From Candidatus Gastranaerophilales bacterium (GTDB lineage Bacteria; Cyanobacteriota; Vampirovibrionia; Gastranaerophilales; Gastranaerophilaceae), in the NCBI GenBank assembly GCA_905234915.1, contig CAJOJP010000027.1, forward strand, positions 1 to 38,714: a DNA stretch of 38,714 nt, written 5' to 3'. The notes beneath the pieces are model-generated. The model was not told where the DNA came from. It saw only the letters and a program-made list of their open reading frames with translations, and searched no databases. The position numbers were made by a program, and so were the translations under genes. Positions 8,040 to 15,942 of the stretch are shown here, piece after piece (position 1 is the first letter of the stretch; each line of letters opens with the position of its first letter).

Positions 8040-8701
8040 AGGTTTATATCAGAAAAACCACGTTTTTCTAAAATATGCTTGGTAAGAACAATGGCTTTTC
8101 CTACACTAAATTTATTGGGGTGCAATAAATATTTTAAGAATATTTCCTGCATTTCAGCAGTTAACTTTGTATTGTATTCATTTTCTTTAGAGTATCTTCG
8201 CTTTGGAACTAATGCCTCCGTTCCGTAGTTTTCGTATGCTTTTACCCATCTGTGAAGAGTTCCTATTGATATAGTTCCAATAAATTTAAACACTTTAGGC
8301 AGATACATGCCGGAATTATACATTTCTAAGAATGTATTATCAGCTTCTTTCTGCGTTGAGTATTTTTTTCTAAAATTCATTAATGTACAAACTATATCTA
8401 CTCTTGCATAAGCTGTTAATCGTGCGTTTTCAGCTACAAATGTATTGCGAGGCTTTTCTTCATAGGGAACTAATTCCCTTGAAAATATCTCATCGTCATC
8501 CAGTTTCTCTTGTATTTCAGGCTCAAGCGAGGAATAAAGAATTTCATAAGATGTGCCGCCATTTACTTTGATTTCACGAGCAATATATTTACTATTAGGT
8601 TTATTAATTTCTAATCTGAGAGAACGAGTGCTTGTCAGCCCTTTCAATTTTGCTACGGTATTAATGTCAATGTATTGTTCGTTTTTAGAATTTTCATTCA
8701 T
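8030..8701 (-). pseudogene. MuA-type transposase, N-terminal half only
   Basis: The 223 residues match the N-terminal DNA-binding parts of MuA-like transposases: an end-binding winged helix (YIDINTVAKLKGLTSTRSLR ... REIKVNGGTSYEILYSSL) and a downstream helix-turn-helix region (SIGTLHRWVKAYENYGTEAL then VPKRRY). Normal relatives run on for 400 or more residues through the DDE catalytic core; here the frame stops at 8030 just after KRGFSDINLLR, with no catalytic residues. The cut lies where the gpG frame begins, so the break is a deletion, not a stop mutation. It could still bind transposon ends, but cannot transpose. Confidence 0.75.
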
Positions 8702-9203
8702 GGCACTAACAGTATGGCTCTTAAAAAAGAGGATTGGAACTCTGCTTCCGAGCTTTCTGCTGTTTTCGTATCAAAACGTAACACCAATGTTGATGTTACA
8801 AATTTACACTAAAAATTGGATGTTTAAGGCTTTATTACTGCGTTTAAGTGGTCTTGTTTTTTGTTTCCTTCAAATCCTTGCCTTCATTTTTCAAAGATGA
8901 CCATAATGTCGATGTTATCTTTGAGCATTCCGGCGGATTTGTTTCTACTTCGAGTTTGCACACCTAAAATGCTATTGTGTGCATCACTCTACACAAAAAA
9001 CGCCTTCCGACCCCAATTATCAAAATGTCTGTTACTTTTTTTTTGAAATTATCAATTGTACCGTTACTATTTAAAAAATGCACGAAAATATGTTAGTAAA
9101 TTTAAAAATTAACCGCAAATTTTAGAAATGTCCTCTTCCAAATTCGCATTTGAAACGTTCAATTATCAAACAAGGTGTAAACATCCGCCATTATTGAATT
9201 TTA
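8702..9203. other. Decayed region without a convincing gene
   Basis: No intact gene is visible. Short open frames such as 8714-8812 on the plus strand (MALKKEDWNSASELSAVFVS, then KRNTNVDVTNLH) and about 8838-8957 (ending VDVIFEHSGGFVSTSSLHT) look like pieces of one small protein repeated and broken, both containing 'NVDV' and ending 'LH(T)'. A block near 9029-9060 carries CTGTTAC and CGTTAC boxes in the orientation opposite to the tandem repeat at 9351-9396, and CTTCCGACC (about 9004) recurs at about 9280 and 16049. Confidence 0.45.
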
Positions 9204-9333
9204 GCTTCTGTCCAAGTTCAGGACATTTTCGGACACAATTTCCACAAATCGGACTTTTTCAAATGCGAATTTTGGAACACTTCCGACCGTCAAAACAAAA
9301 ACACACAGCGAGTTTCCGCCCAATAATCATTTG
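9204..9333 (+). pseudogene. Decayed copy of the small gene at 15943-16131
   Basis: One frame reads ...DIFGHNFHKSDFFKCEFWN then TSDRQNKNTQRVSAQ and stops. It lines up with GHNFYLLDFFKRKYHTTSD in the small protein encoded at 15943-16131, and the DNA is also similar (GGACACAATTT..., CGGACTTTTT..., ACTTCCGACC). No start codon with a ribosome-binding site is visible, so I read it as a degenerate copy carried by a dispersed repeat. Confidence 0.45.
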
Positions 9334-9342
9334 AACCGTCAA

Positions 9343-9396
9343 TAATTGTAAAGTAACAGTCGGTTTGAGAAAAAGTAACAGTAAGTTTGAGATTTT
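9343..9396. repeat. Tandem 22-bp transposon-end-like repeat, copy 1
   Basis: Two direct repeats of about 22 bp follow one another: AGTAACAGTCGGTTTGAGAA then AGTAACAGTAAGTTTGAG. The same pair recurs in the same orientation at 12280-12325 and 13308-13350. Tandem recognition sites of this size are how MuA-type transposases mark element ends, and the MuA-like relic nearby points its 5' end at this copy. That link is inference. Confidence 0.6.
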
Positions 9397-9443
9397 CTTA
9401 CTTTATTTTTAAAATTTCTAGCATAAATATGCTGATAATAATT

Positions 9444-9467
9444 GTAGGGCAGACTTCAGCATTCGAC
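9444..9467. repeat. Degenerate REP sequence with GTAG head
   Basis: GTAG followed by GGCAGAC and TTCAG matches the head and first arm of the REP hairpin at 12473-12494, but the second arm has decayed (GCATTCGAC instead of GTCTGCC). It lies 47 bases upstream of the glycosyltransferase gene. Confidence 0.5.
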
Positions 9468-9513
9468 TTATCGTAAATTTTTGTTTGGACGAATTTTATG
9501 ATAGAATATATTT

Positions 9514-10437
9514 ATGGATAATAAAATCACTATAGTTATACCTTGTTTTAATGAAGAAGCGGTTATATCAAATACATTAGATAATTTATTATTTCTTTTA
9601 CAAAAATTAATTTCTGATAACATTATTTCTAAAGACAGTCAAATATGCATAATAAATGACGGTAGTACAGATAAAACTCAAGAAATAATAGACAAATATA
9701 CAAAAGAAACAAATCAAATTGCCTATATAAAATTTACAAATAATTTTGGGCAACAGGCAGCTTTTATGGCTGGTATTAAGTCTGTAAATTCTTCTGCAAT
9801 AATTACATTAGATGCTGATTTACAAGATGATTATACTATTATTCCTGATATGATTAAGAAATATAAGGAAGGTTACGATATTGTTTATGGAGTACGTAAT
9901 AAAAGGACTTCTGATAAATTTTTTAAAAGAATCACTTCGGAAATGTTTTATAATTTTATGAATTTAATTGGAGTAAAATTAATTAATAATCATGCTGATT
10001 TCAGATTATTAAGTAGTAATGCAATAAAATTAATAAGACAATTTAATGAAAAAACACTTTTTTTAAGGGGATTAGTAACTATAATTGGGCTAAAAAGCTG
10101 TAATTTGTATTATGATAGACTTCCAAGAAAAAACGGTAAGTCCAAATATTCATTTAAAAAAATGATTTCATTTTCTATAGATGGAATGACCGCATTTTCT
10201 TCGTTTCCGTTAAGATTTATTGATTTTATTGGTATTCTAATGTTACTATCAAGCATTTTATTAATACTCTACGGAATGTTTGATTTTTCTTTCAAAATAT
10301 TAATAGTTTTTATATTGTTATTTTCAAACTCATTAATTCTAATTTCTTTAGGAATTATCGGAGAATATATTAATAAAATTTATATAGAAACTAAAAATCG
10401 CCCATTGTATTTTATTGAAAAAACTACTAATTTATAG
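9514..10437 (+). CDS. GtrB-like bactoprenol-phosphate glycosyltransferase (GT2, DPMS-like)
   Basis: This 307-aa membrane-bound GT2 enzyme transfers a sugar from a nucleotide donor to a polyprenyl phosphate on the inner face of the membrane. The catalytic domain shows the nucleotide-binding strand ITIVIPCFNEE (5-15), IINDGSTDKT (47-55) and the metal-binding DADLQD (100-105). After a 'LPRKNGKSKYSFKKM' amphipathic segment come two membrane helices (about 233-285), the layout of GtrB and ArnC-like enzymes. The next gene, convergent, is a GtrII-like transferase that could use the lipid-linked sugar. A degenerate REP lies in its promoter region. Confidence 0.9.
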   Translation: MDNKITIVIPCFNEEAVISNTLDNLLFLLQKLISDNIISKDSQICIINDGSTDKTQEIIDKYTKETNQIAYIKFTNNFGQQAAFMAGIKSVNSSAIITLDADLQDDYTIIPDMIKKYKEGYDIVYGVRNKRTSDKFFKRITSEMFYNFMNLIGVKLINNHADFRLLSSNAIKLIRQFNEKTLFLRGLVTIIGLKSCNLYYDRLPRKNGKSKYSFKKMISFSIDGMTAFSSFPLRFIDFIGILMLLSSILLILYGMFDFSFKILIVFILLFSNSLILISLGIIGEYINKIYIETKNRPLYFIEKTTNL

Positions 10438-10452
10438 GTATAAAAACATTTC

Positions 10453-11964
10453 CTAATTTCTATCGAGATATGTTTTACCTATTTTAATAATAACAAAATT
10501 ATCCATATCTTTAATACTGCCATTTTGTGGGAATATTGTCATTTTAGGAATTTCTTTTTCGATTTTTTTCATATTATTTCTTGTATATTCACGAAACGGT
10601 ATAATATTTAATCCAAACTGTTTCATAAATTTAAATCCGCGTTCGATCATAAAATTTGAGCTATTTTCTTGATATTTATCCCAATTAAAAATACTTATCA
10701 TAATTTCTGGAGCTTCAATATAATAATTATATTGTAATATTATGTTTTCTCTTGTACCTGCCAAGATAACGGGTTTTTTATCTAAATTCCGTTTTTTTAA
10801 GTCGTTTATTATAAGTTTGGCAAATGATAAATCATCTTGGAATTTTATATTTTCGGTATAAAAAATTTTGTTAATTTCTTTTGCTTGATTTAAAACAATA
10901 AGTATACAAAATACTGTTAACATATAAGTAATAATTTTTTTATTATTCAATAAAGAAAATAAAATTGAAAAAGTTATGCCGATAAAATATCCAAAAGGTG
11001 CATAAACACGATAATATAGTTCTCCGTTTCCCATTATAATAAATGTACTTATTGGTAAAAGTATCATTATCAATCCAACAAAAATAGTATTTATACTTTT
11101 ACGTTTAATTGCTAAATAAATAATTATAAAAACAAATAAAAAATTACTTAAAATGATTGTAAAAGACCCAAAATTATTATGTATTGTTTTTATGTAATTA
11201 GTAAATAATATATTAAAAGAATTTATAAATGAATTAAAAAATGATGTTACTGAAGAAAAATCATATTTAATAAATTCTTCGCTTCTGTTGTATTGAATAC
11301 CCATAATTGCTTTAAGAATTTTTAAAATAAATAAGTATACAATTACAGGACTTATAGATGCAATTATAGTTTTAATAATCAATTTTATACGATTTTTATT
11401 TGACATTAAAATTATAAAAAACATACTGATTAAAAAATAAATTATACTATTTTCATATAAAGAAACAGCTGTTATAAGACATAAAAAAGTAAAAATCAGA
11501 TTTCTTTTTTTATTACAATCAAATAAATATTTACAAAATAAATAAGTTCCCAATGCAGTTAAAAAAATAGAAATACCAGTATGAATAGTAATTATAATAA
11601 ATGCGAATAGAAATGCAGTAAAAGGAAATGAAACAGCTATACACGCAAAAACAGTTGCTTGTTTTTTCGTAAAATTTTCTATATATTGCATAAAGCAATC
11701 TGCACTTAAAGTAATCCCTATCGCATATAGCAAGATTGCAATAAAATCATAAAAAAATGGTAAATAATCATAACCTATAACCCATTGCAATATCCTACCC
11801 AAACGACCTATTGATACTATAGAATAAACGCTGCCGTACCAATTAAGCAATTCATCATCTATTCCAAAGTTTGAATTGGTAAGAAAAAAACCAAAACACA
11901 AAATTATTGTTATAATAAAAAATAACCAATAATAATCAACTTTTTCTATTAAATTTTTTAGCAA
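10453..11964 (-). CDS. GtrII-like polytopic glucosyltransferase
   Basis: This 503-aa protein has about ten membrane spans over residues 1-360 and a soluble C-terminal domain. An early acidic pair (FGIDDELLNW, about residue 34-43) followed by a 'GRLGRILQWVIGYDYLP' loop matches the GtrII-type glucosyl transferase family (Glucos_trans_II), GT-C-like enzymes that take sugar from bactoprenol phosphate and add it to O-antigen in the periplasm. The GtrB-like gene is convergent, 15 bases from its stop codon. A GtrA-like flippase gene is not seen beside them. The glycan target is unknown. Confidence 0.75.
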   Translation of the reverse strand: MLKNLIEKVDYYWLFFIITIILCFGFFLTNSNFGIDDELLNWYGSVYSIVSIGRLGRILQWVIGYDYLPFFYDFIAILLYAIGITLSADCFMQYIENFTKKQATVFACIAVSFPFTAFLFAFIIITIHTGISIFLTALGTYLFCKYLFDCNKKRNLIFTFLCLITAVSLYENSIIYFLISMFFIILMSNKNRIKLIIKTIIASISPVIVYLFILKILKAIMGIQYNRSEEFIKYDFSSVTSFFNSFINSFNILFTNYIKTIHNNFGSFTIILSNFLFVFIIIYLAIKRKSINTIFVGLIMILLPISTFIIMGNGELYYRVYAPFGYFIGITFSILFSLLNNKKIITYMLTVFCILIVLNQAKEINKIFYTENIKFQDDLSFAKLIINDLKKRNLDKKPVILAGTRENIILQYNYYIEAPEIMISIFNWDKYQENSSNFMIERGFKFMKQFGLNIIPFREYTRNNMKKIEKEIPKMTIFPQNGSIKDMDNFVIIKIGKTYLDRN

Positions 11965-12064
11965 TGATTTTTTCCTTTTTATTATATAATACTATGAAAA
12001 TTTTAAAAAAATTCACTAATAACCTAAATTATAAATATTTACAAATTTGCATATTTATTTATTT

Positions 12065-12225
12065 ATTGCTCGAGCATATTTTGAAATAAGGAACGTGAGC
12101 GAAATTTGAGAGTGGTGACTTTAAAAGATGTGCAACCCTGTGGCAGTGAGGAACTGGCACAGAGTTGCGACACTAGCAGATAGAAGGAAGTCCTTTTAAC
12201 AAACAGACTGTTCGCTTTATAAAAC
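12065..12225. other. GC-rich structured block, possible repeat element or RNA
   Basis: A GC-rich island in very AT-rich DNA contains nested inverted repeats: GCAACCCTGTG (about 12132) pairs with CACAGAGTTGC (about 12159) apart from one base, flanked by TTAAAAG (about 12120) facing CTTTTAA (about 12193), and further out AGCGAA facing TTCGCT. No reading frame crosses it convincingly. It lies between the GtrII-like gene's promoter and the dispersed repeat at 12225. Confidence 0.4.
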
Positions 12226-12330
12226 GTCAATTTTAGAAAATTTTTTGTCTAAGCATAGGACATTTTTGGACAGCGGATGTAAAATAACAATCGTTTTGAG
12301 AAAAAGTAACTGTAAGTTTGAGAATTTTTA
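12225..12330. repeat. Dispersed repeat with tandem 22-bp end-like sites, copy 2
   Basis: The left part (CAATTTTAGAAAATTTTTTG... GGACATTTTTGGACA) resembles the small gene at 15960-16010 and the decayed copy at 9204. It runs into the two tandem 22-bp units (AATAACAATCGTTTTGAG, then AGTAACTGTAAGTTTGAG, 12282-12325) also seen at 9351-9396. Together with copy 1 it brackets the two glycosyltransferase genes in direct orientation. Confidence 0.55.
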
Positions 12331-12472
12331 CAAGAAAGTTTCAAATAATTTTCAGAAACCATTAAATATTTTTTCTGTTTCTTTGCATTTAAAAGATTTA
12401 ATCATATCTTGATTTTAACATAAAAATTTGAGGCAATTTTAATTTTTAATTTGTTTTTATATAGAAAAGTTG

Positions 12473-12494
12473 GTAGGGCAGACTTTAGTCTGCC
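12473..12494 (+). repeat. REP element: GTAG head plus perfect hairpin
   Basis: GTAG (12473-12476) is followed by GGCAGAC, a TTTA loop and GTCTGCC, a perfect 7-bp stem. A GTAG tetranucleotide at the foot of a palindrome is the hallmark of the REP sequences recognised by RAYT transposases, and a RAYT gene starts 30 bases downstream. A decayed relative is at 9444. Confidence 0.75.
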
Positions 12495-12523
12495 AAATTT
12501 AGAAAATATGTTATTATAGTTGT

Positions 12524-13029
12524 ATGTCTAATTTTAGAAGATATTACCAAAATAATAATGTTGTATTCATTACTATGGTTACATATAATCGCAATCCCAT
12601 TTTAATAGAAAATATTATTCTCTTAAGAAATGCTTTAAAATCTGTTAATTACGAATATAAGATTATTGCAGGAATAGTTTTACCTGATCATATTCATTTG
12701 CTTATACAAACCAAAAATGCAGAGGATTTTCCCAAAATCATTAAATTATTTAAAGTTAATTTTTCAAAAAAATTACCGTTTAATGAGAAAAGCAAAGACG
12801 AGAAAAAGGAATTTGGCAAAGAAAATATTATGACCATATTATAAGAGATGAAGATGATTTTTATAAACATTTAGATTATATCCATTATAATTCAATGAAA
12901 CATTTAAATATAAAACCATGTGATTGGAAATTTTCTTCCTTTAATAAATTTGTTTTAAATGGATTTTATGAAAAGAATTGGTGTAATTTTGAAGATAAGA
13001 ATAATATTTCTAATATGGATTTAGAATGA
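12524..13029 (+). pseudogene. REP-associated tyrosine transposase (RAYT, Y1/HUH family), frameshifted
   Basis: RAYTs nick and join single-stranded DNA at REP hairpins using a HUH motif and one tyrosine. The first frame (12524-12844) has the typical N-terminus (VFITMVTYNRNPIL) and the HUH box in LPDHIHLLIQ. The rest of the family signature is in the -1 frame: GIWQRKYYDHIIRDEDDFYK then HLDYIHYNSMKH, including the catalytic Tyr region, ending at 13027-13029. The break lies in the run GAGAAAAAGG at 12800-12809. A one-base indel in the A-run is simplest; -1 slippage at AAAAAG is possible. Joined length, about 168 aa, is normal for RAYTs. Confidence 0.85.
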
Positions 13030-13062
13030 TTTAAAAACCTTTATTTTTACTTGCGCCACCAA

Positions 13063-13398
13063 CTATTTTAGGTTTAAGATAAGAATAAATATAAGCATAA
13101 CAATAAAAAACAAAAAAACATAAACAAAAAATAATCCCAGATAATCGTTTATAAAATCAAGTATTAATGATAAATCTATATATAGATTTAAAATACCCAT
13201 AATTATAATAAATAAAATAAAAAATAAAAAAAATAATGGAATTAAAAATTCATCTATGTATGATAAAATAAAGAGTGAATACTTTATTGTAAAACCGGTA
13301 TTAGAATTGTAAAGTAACAGTCGGTTTGACAAATAGTAACGCAGATTTTGATAATTTTTTATACTTTTTTGTATAAATTTCTTAAAAATGTATAACAT
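13063..13398 (-). CDS. Doubtful small membrane protein, partly repeat-derived
   Basis: The C-terminal two thirds of this 111-codon frame is very hydrophobic (FLIPLFFLFFILFIIIMGIL and FVYVFLFFIVMLIFILIL, two to three membrane spans). The first 45 codons are a translation of the dispersed repeat at 13308-13350, so the annotated start is probably not native. A gene truncated at its 5' end by that repeat, or a chance frame in AT-rich DNA, are both possible. No function can be given. Confidence 0.25.
   Translation of the reverse strand: MLYIFKKFIQKSIKNYQNLRYYLSNRLLLYNSNTGFTIKYSLFILSYIDEFLIPLFFLFFILFIIIMGILNLYIDLSLILDFINDYLGLFFVYVFLFFIVMLIFILILNLK
13308..13350. repeat. Tandem 22-bp transposon-end-like repeat, copy 3
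   Basis: AGTAACAGTCGGTTTGACAA and a weaker second unit (AGTAACGCAGATTTTGAT) repeat the arrangement at 9351-9396, including the preceding AATTGTAA. The first 25 bases are nearly identical to copy 1. It interrupts the 5' part of the frame at 13063-13398. Confidence 0.55.
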
Positions 13399-13402
13399 TT
13401 TA

Positions 13403-13702
13403 TTATAAAAGATTATAAATATTTTGGTAACGATAAGATACTTTAAGTATGATTAATTTATTATCTTTAACTTTATATGCAATTAAAAACTGCTTCTTTA
13501 CAATGAAAATTTGAATATCCTTAGCATTGATTCCTTTTTTATAAATTCCCATATTTGGGAATTCACATAAAATTTTAAAACAATCAAAAAACATATCAAC
13601 AGTTTTCTTCGCTGCATCAAAATTATCATTAGAAATAAATTGCGATATTACTTCAATATCATAGAAAGCTTCTTCTGTAATGATTAATTCTAAATTATTC
13701 AT
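13403..13702 (-). CDS. RelE/ParE-family toxin
   Basis: This 99-aa protein has the RelE/ParE fold pattern: an N-terminal strand LELIITEEAFYDIEVISQFI, a helix, a mid-region FPNMGIYKKG (family 'P..G....'), then strands IQIFIVKKQFLIAYKVKDNK and LIILKVSYRYQNI. Size matches ParE toxins (about 95-100 aa), which inhibit gyrase; RelE-like ribosome-dependent cleavage is the alternative. It overlaps the upstream antitoxin gene by 8 bases, a classic coupled pair. Confidence 0.8.
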   Translation of the reverse strand: MNNLELIITEEAFYDIEVISQFISNDNFDAAKKTVDMFFDCFKILCEFPNMGIYKKGINAKDIQIFIVKKQFLIAYKVKDNKLIILKVSYRYQNIYNLL

Positions 13703-13919
13703 ATTTTGCCATTAGCTTTTTATATGCAGTCATTCCGTCCATATATCGCCCCATCTCATAATCATCAATACCTCTTTGAATTTCTGCGTTTAACATATCA
13801 ATTTGACATTGAGAAGAAGTTTTAATTTCAATATATATTTTCATTGCATCATTCACAATATCAGTAGCCATTTGTTCATTTATAAATTTATCAAAATCAC
13901 TGTTTAATGATATTTCCAT
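13695..13919 (-). CDS. ParD-like antitoxin
   Basis: This 74-aa acidic protein comes directly before the toxin and overlaps it by 8 bases. The N-terminal region (SDFDKFINEQMATDIVNDAM) resembles the ribbon-helix-helix DNA-binding segment of ParD-type antitoxins. The C-terminal part (LNAEIQRGIDDYEMGRYMDG) carries the 'L...I..G..D...GR..DG' pattern of toxin-wrapping antitoxin tails. It is expected to neutralise the toxin and repress the operon. Confidence 0.75.
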   Translation of the reverse strand: MEISLNSDFDKFINEQMATDIVNDAMKIYIEIKTSSQCQIDMLNAEIQRGIDDYEMGRYMDGMTAYKKLMAKYE

Positions 13920-14109
13920 TAGTCTATTTCCTTTTATTCATATATTCATTCTATCAAAAAAATTTATGAACCTCAATCTTATTATTTGTCATTATTAAAT
14001 AAAATTGCAAATAAATTTTGGTGTGAATAATTCTAAAATAATGGCAAATCCAATAATTTATTGTATTTTACACACTATCTGCTTATTTATAAAAATATTC
14101 TATATAACC

Positions 14110-14331
14110 TTAGCCAATCATATTTAAAGACAATTCCACTAAAGGTTGGCTATATGTTGTTTCCCCCAAAAACTCCTTGTTCCCCCACTCATAATCATTA
14201 CATCTTTTTTCACGGTATACATCAAACCTGTTATTTTCATTAGGAACAAGTTCTGAAATATTATTTACATTAATATATTTTGTGGTATCAGCATTTTGAA
14301 CCTTTAAAAATGAAGTATTAAAATCTAACAT
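14110..14331 (-). CDS. Hypothetical protein, 73 aa
   Basis: I do not recognise this small soluble protein. It starts MLDFNTSFLKVQNADTTKYI followed by NVNNISELVPNENNRFDVYR, beta-rich by eye. The ATG at 14331 has a GAAAGGAAA site about 10 bases upstream. It stands alone between the toxin-antitoxin pair and the next rightward gene. The pattern '...YINVNNISELVPN...' suggests a small DNA- or phage-associated beta protein, but that is only an impression. Confidence 0.5.
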   Translation of the reverse strand: MLDFNTSFLKVQNADTTKYINVNNISELVPNENNRFDVYREKRCNDYEWGNKEFLGETTYSQPLVELSLNMIG

Positions 14332-14498
14332 AGTATTTTTTTCCTTTCTAAATCATGCTTGTCTTAAAAATTAAAAATAAATTTTTTGCCAAAAATTTGA
14401 ATAAATTCTAAGAAATATTACAAATTTTAACAGTTTTAGCAATTTTTTTATTTTTAGGTTTTATAACGAATATCAAGAAAAACAAGAAGGTTGGAAGT

Positions 14499-15917
14499 AT
14501 GAAAATAATTGTAAGTTCTTTAGTACCATTTAAACAAAATTATTATTGCAAAAATAATACGGTTAAAATAAATACAAATGCTGAAAGTAGAAATTATGGT
14601 AACACAAAATTAATGTCATATCCTGCTAATTATTATTTATCTTTTGGAAAAAAAGAAAAAACGCACGAAGAAATAATTAAAAGAATAGGTGAAGAAAATT
14701 TTCCAAGTATAGAAATTTTAGAAAATTTTAGGATTCAAAAAGATAAATCTTTATATGAAGTACATACTGAATACTATAAGGATTTATTAGACTGCAAAAC
14801 ACTAGAGGAAGCAAAAGAAAAATACCCCGAGTTTGAAGATGTTATTGACGCAAAAGATATTAATATCGAAAAATTGCCTCATCAAAGTGCTTTATACAAA
14901 ATTTCACAAGGAAAAATTGATGGTACAAGTCTTGATACTTTATCACTTGAATTATTAAAAAGGTATTATGGTGAAGTAAAAACATTAAAGAAACCTCAAA
15001 ATTATTGGAATATAAGTTCTCAAACATTTTATAAACAGATATTTCCAGAATTAAATATAAAAACTTTAAGTATAAATTACGGTAAATCTTTAGTAGGATA
15101 TAGTCCTATACTAAGGGATCAAAGATGTGAAAATATGAGGAATTTATATAATGGTGAAAATAGTGCAATTTATAAAGAAATAAGTAGGCAAACATTAAAA
15201 AGAAACAAAGAAAATCTTGAGTTTATTGAAAAACAACGTCAAGGAGTGCGAACGGATGAATATAGAGAAAGAGCACGCCAGATAACGAAAAGTAATTGGA
15301 AAAATCCTGAGTTTATTGAAAAACAACGTCAAGGATTACAAACAGATGAATGTAGAGAAAAACAAAAATTAAGTTATCTCTCTTATAGTCTTGCATATTT
15401 CTTTAATCCGAATATAAGAAATACAATGTCTGATGTAGCTGTTGATTTTCCAGAATTAGCTCAAATTATTGAAAACGAAAAGAATGGTATAATAATTGAT
15501 GAAGAACAAAAAGAGCATTTAACCTATTTTAAATTGGTTGAAAATACTATGCCAGGTTACCAATCTAAATTTATCGCACCTGTATATGATGCAATCTATA
15601 GTAATTTAAAAAATACAATTCAGAATGTAAAAGATGATAGTGCAACGGATGACGATTTAACTGAGTTAACAGGATATTACCTGCTCACAAAAGTAAGAGA
15701 AATAATGAAAAGACCTTCAGACCCAAGTTATTTAGATTGTTTTTCAGATGTTGAAGATAAATTATTAGAAAATAAAGATACATATAATAGGGCAGTTAGT
15801 ATGTTATCTGATTATTATAAAAAGGTTCAAAAACAATACCCTAAAGAAATTGTTGATAAATATTTTTCAGGGCTAAAAGAAGTATTAGAAGAAGAACAAA
15901 AAAAAGAAATTAAATAA
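14499..15917 (+). CDS. Hypothetical 472-aa protein with internal 29-residue repeats
   Basis: The function is unknown. The basic N-terminus includes 'NYYLSFGKKEKTHEE'; I associate a short 'SFGK/SFTG' motif before the folded part with gut Melainabacteria proteins. Residues about 235-295 hold two copies of an approximately 29-residue unit (N.EFIEKQRQG..TDE(Y/C)RE), whose DNA is also near-identical over 27 bases at about 15221 and 15308. This resembles the short basic DNA-binding repeats of homing endonucleases, but no nuclease motif is visible. The C-terminal third is acidic and helical, ending in a charged coil. The start at 14499 has AGAAGG/GGAAG sites upstream. Confidence 0.65.
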   Translation: MKIIVSSLVPFKQNYYCKNNTVKINTNAESRNYGNTKLMSYPANYYLSFGKKEKTHEEIIKRIGEENFPSIEILENFRIQKDKSLYEVHTEYYKDLLDCKTLEEAKEKYPEFEDVIDAKDINIEKLPHQSALYKISQGKIDGTSLDTLSLELLKRYYGEVKTLKKPQNYWNISSQTFYKQIFPELNIKTLSINYGKSLVGYSPILRDQRCENMRNLYNGENSAIYKEISRQTLKRNKENLEFIEKQRQGVRTDEYRERARQITKSNWKNPEFIEKQRQGLQTDECREKQKLSYLSYSLAYFFNPNIRNTMSDVAVDFPELAQIIENEKNGIIIDEEQKEHLTYFKLVENTMPGYQSKFIAPVYDAIYSNLKNTIQNVKDDSATDDDLTELTGYYLLTKVREIMKRPSDPSYLDCFSDVEDKLLENKDTYNRAVSMLSDYYKKVQKQYPKEIVDKYFSGLKEVLEEEQKKEIK

Positions 15918-15942
15918 TAAAAATGTTCTATTCCAAAACTAC

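Noticed and set aside
8553-9046. Plus-strand open frames over and beyond the transposase relic
   Set aside because: They run antisense to the conserved MuA-like frame or are hydrophobic, low-complexity products of decayed DNA with no ribosome-binding site.
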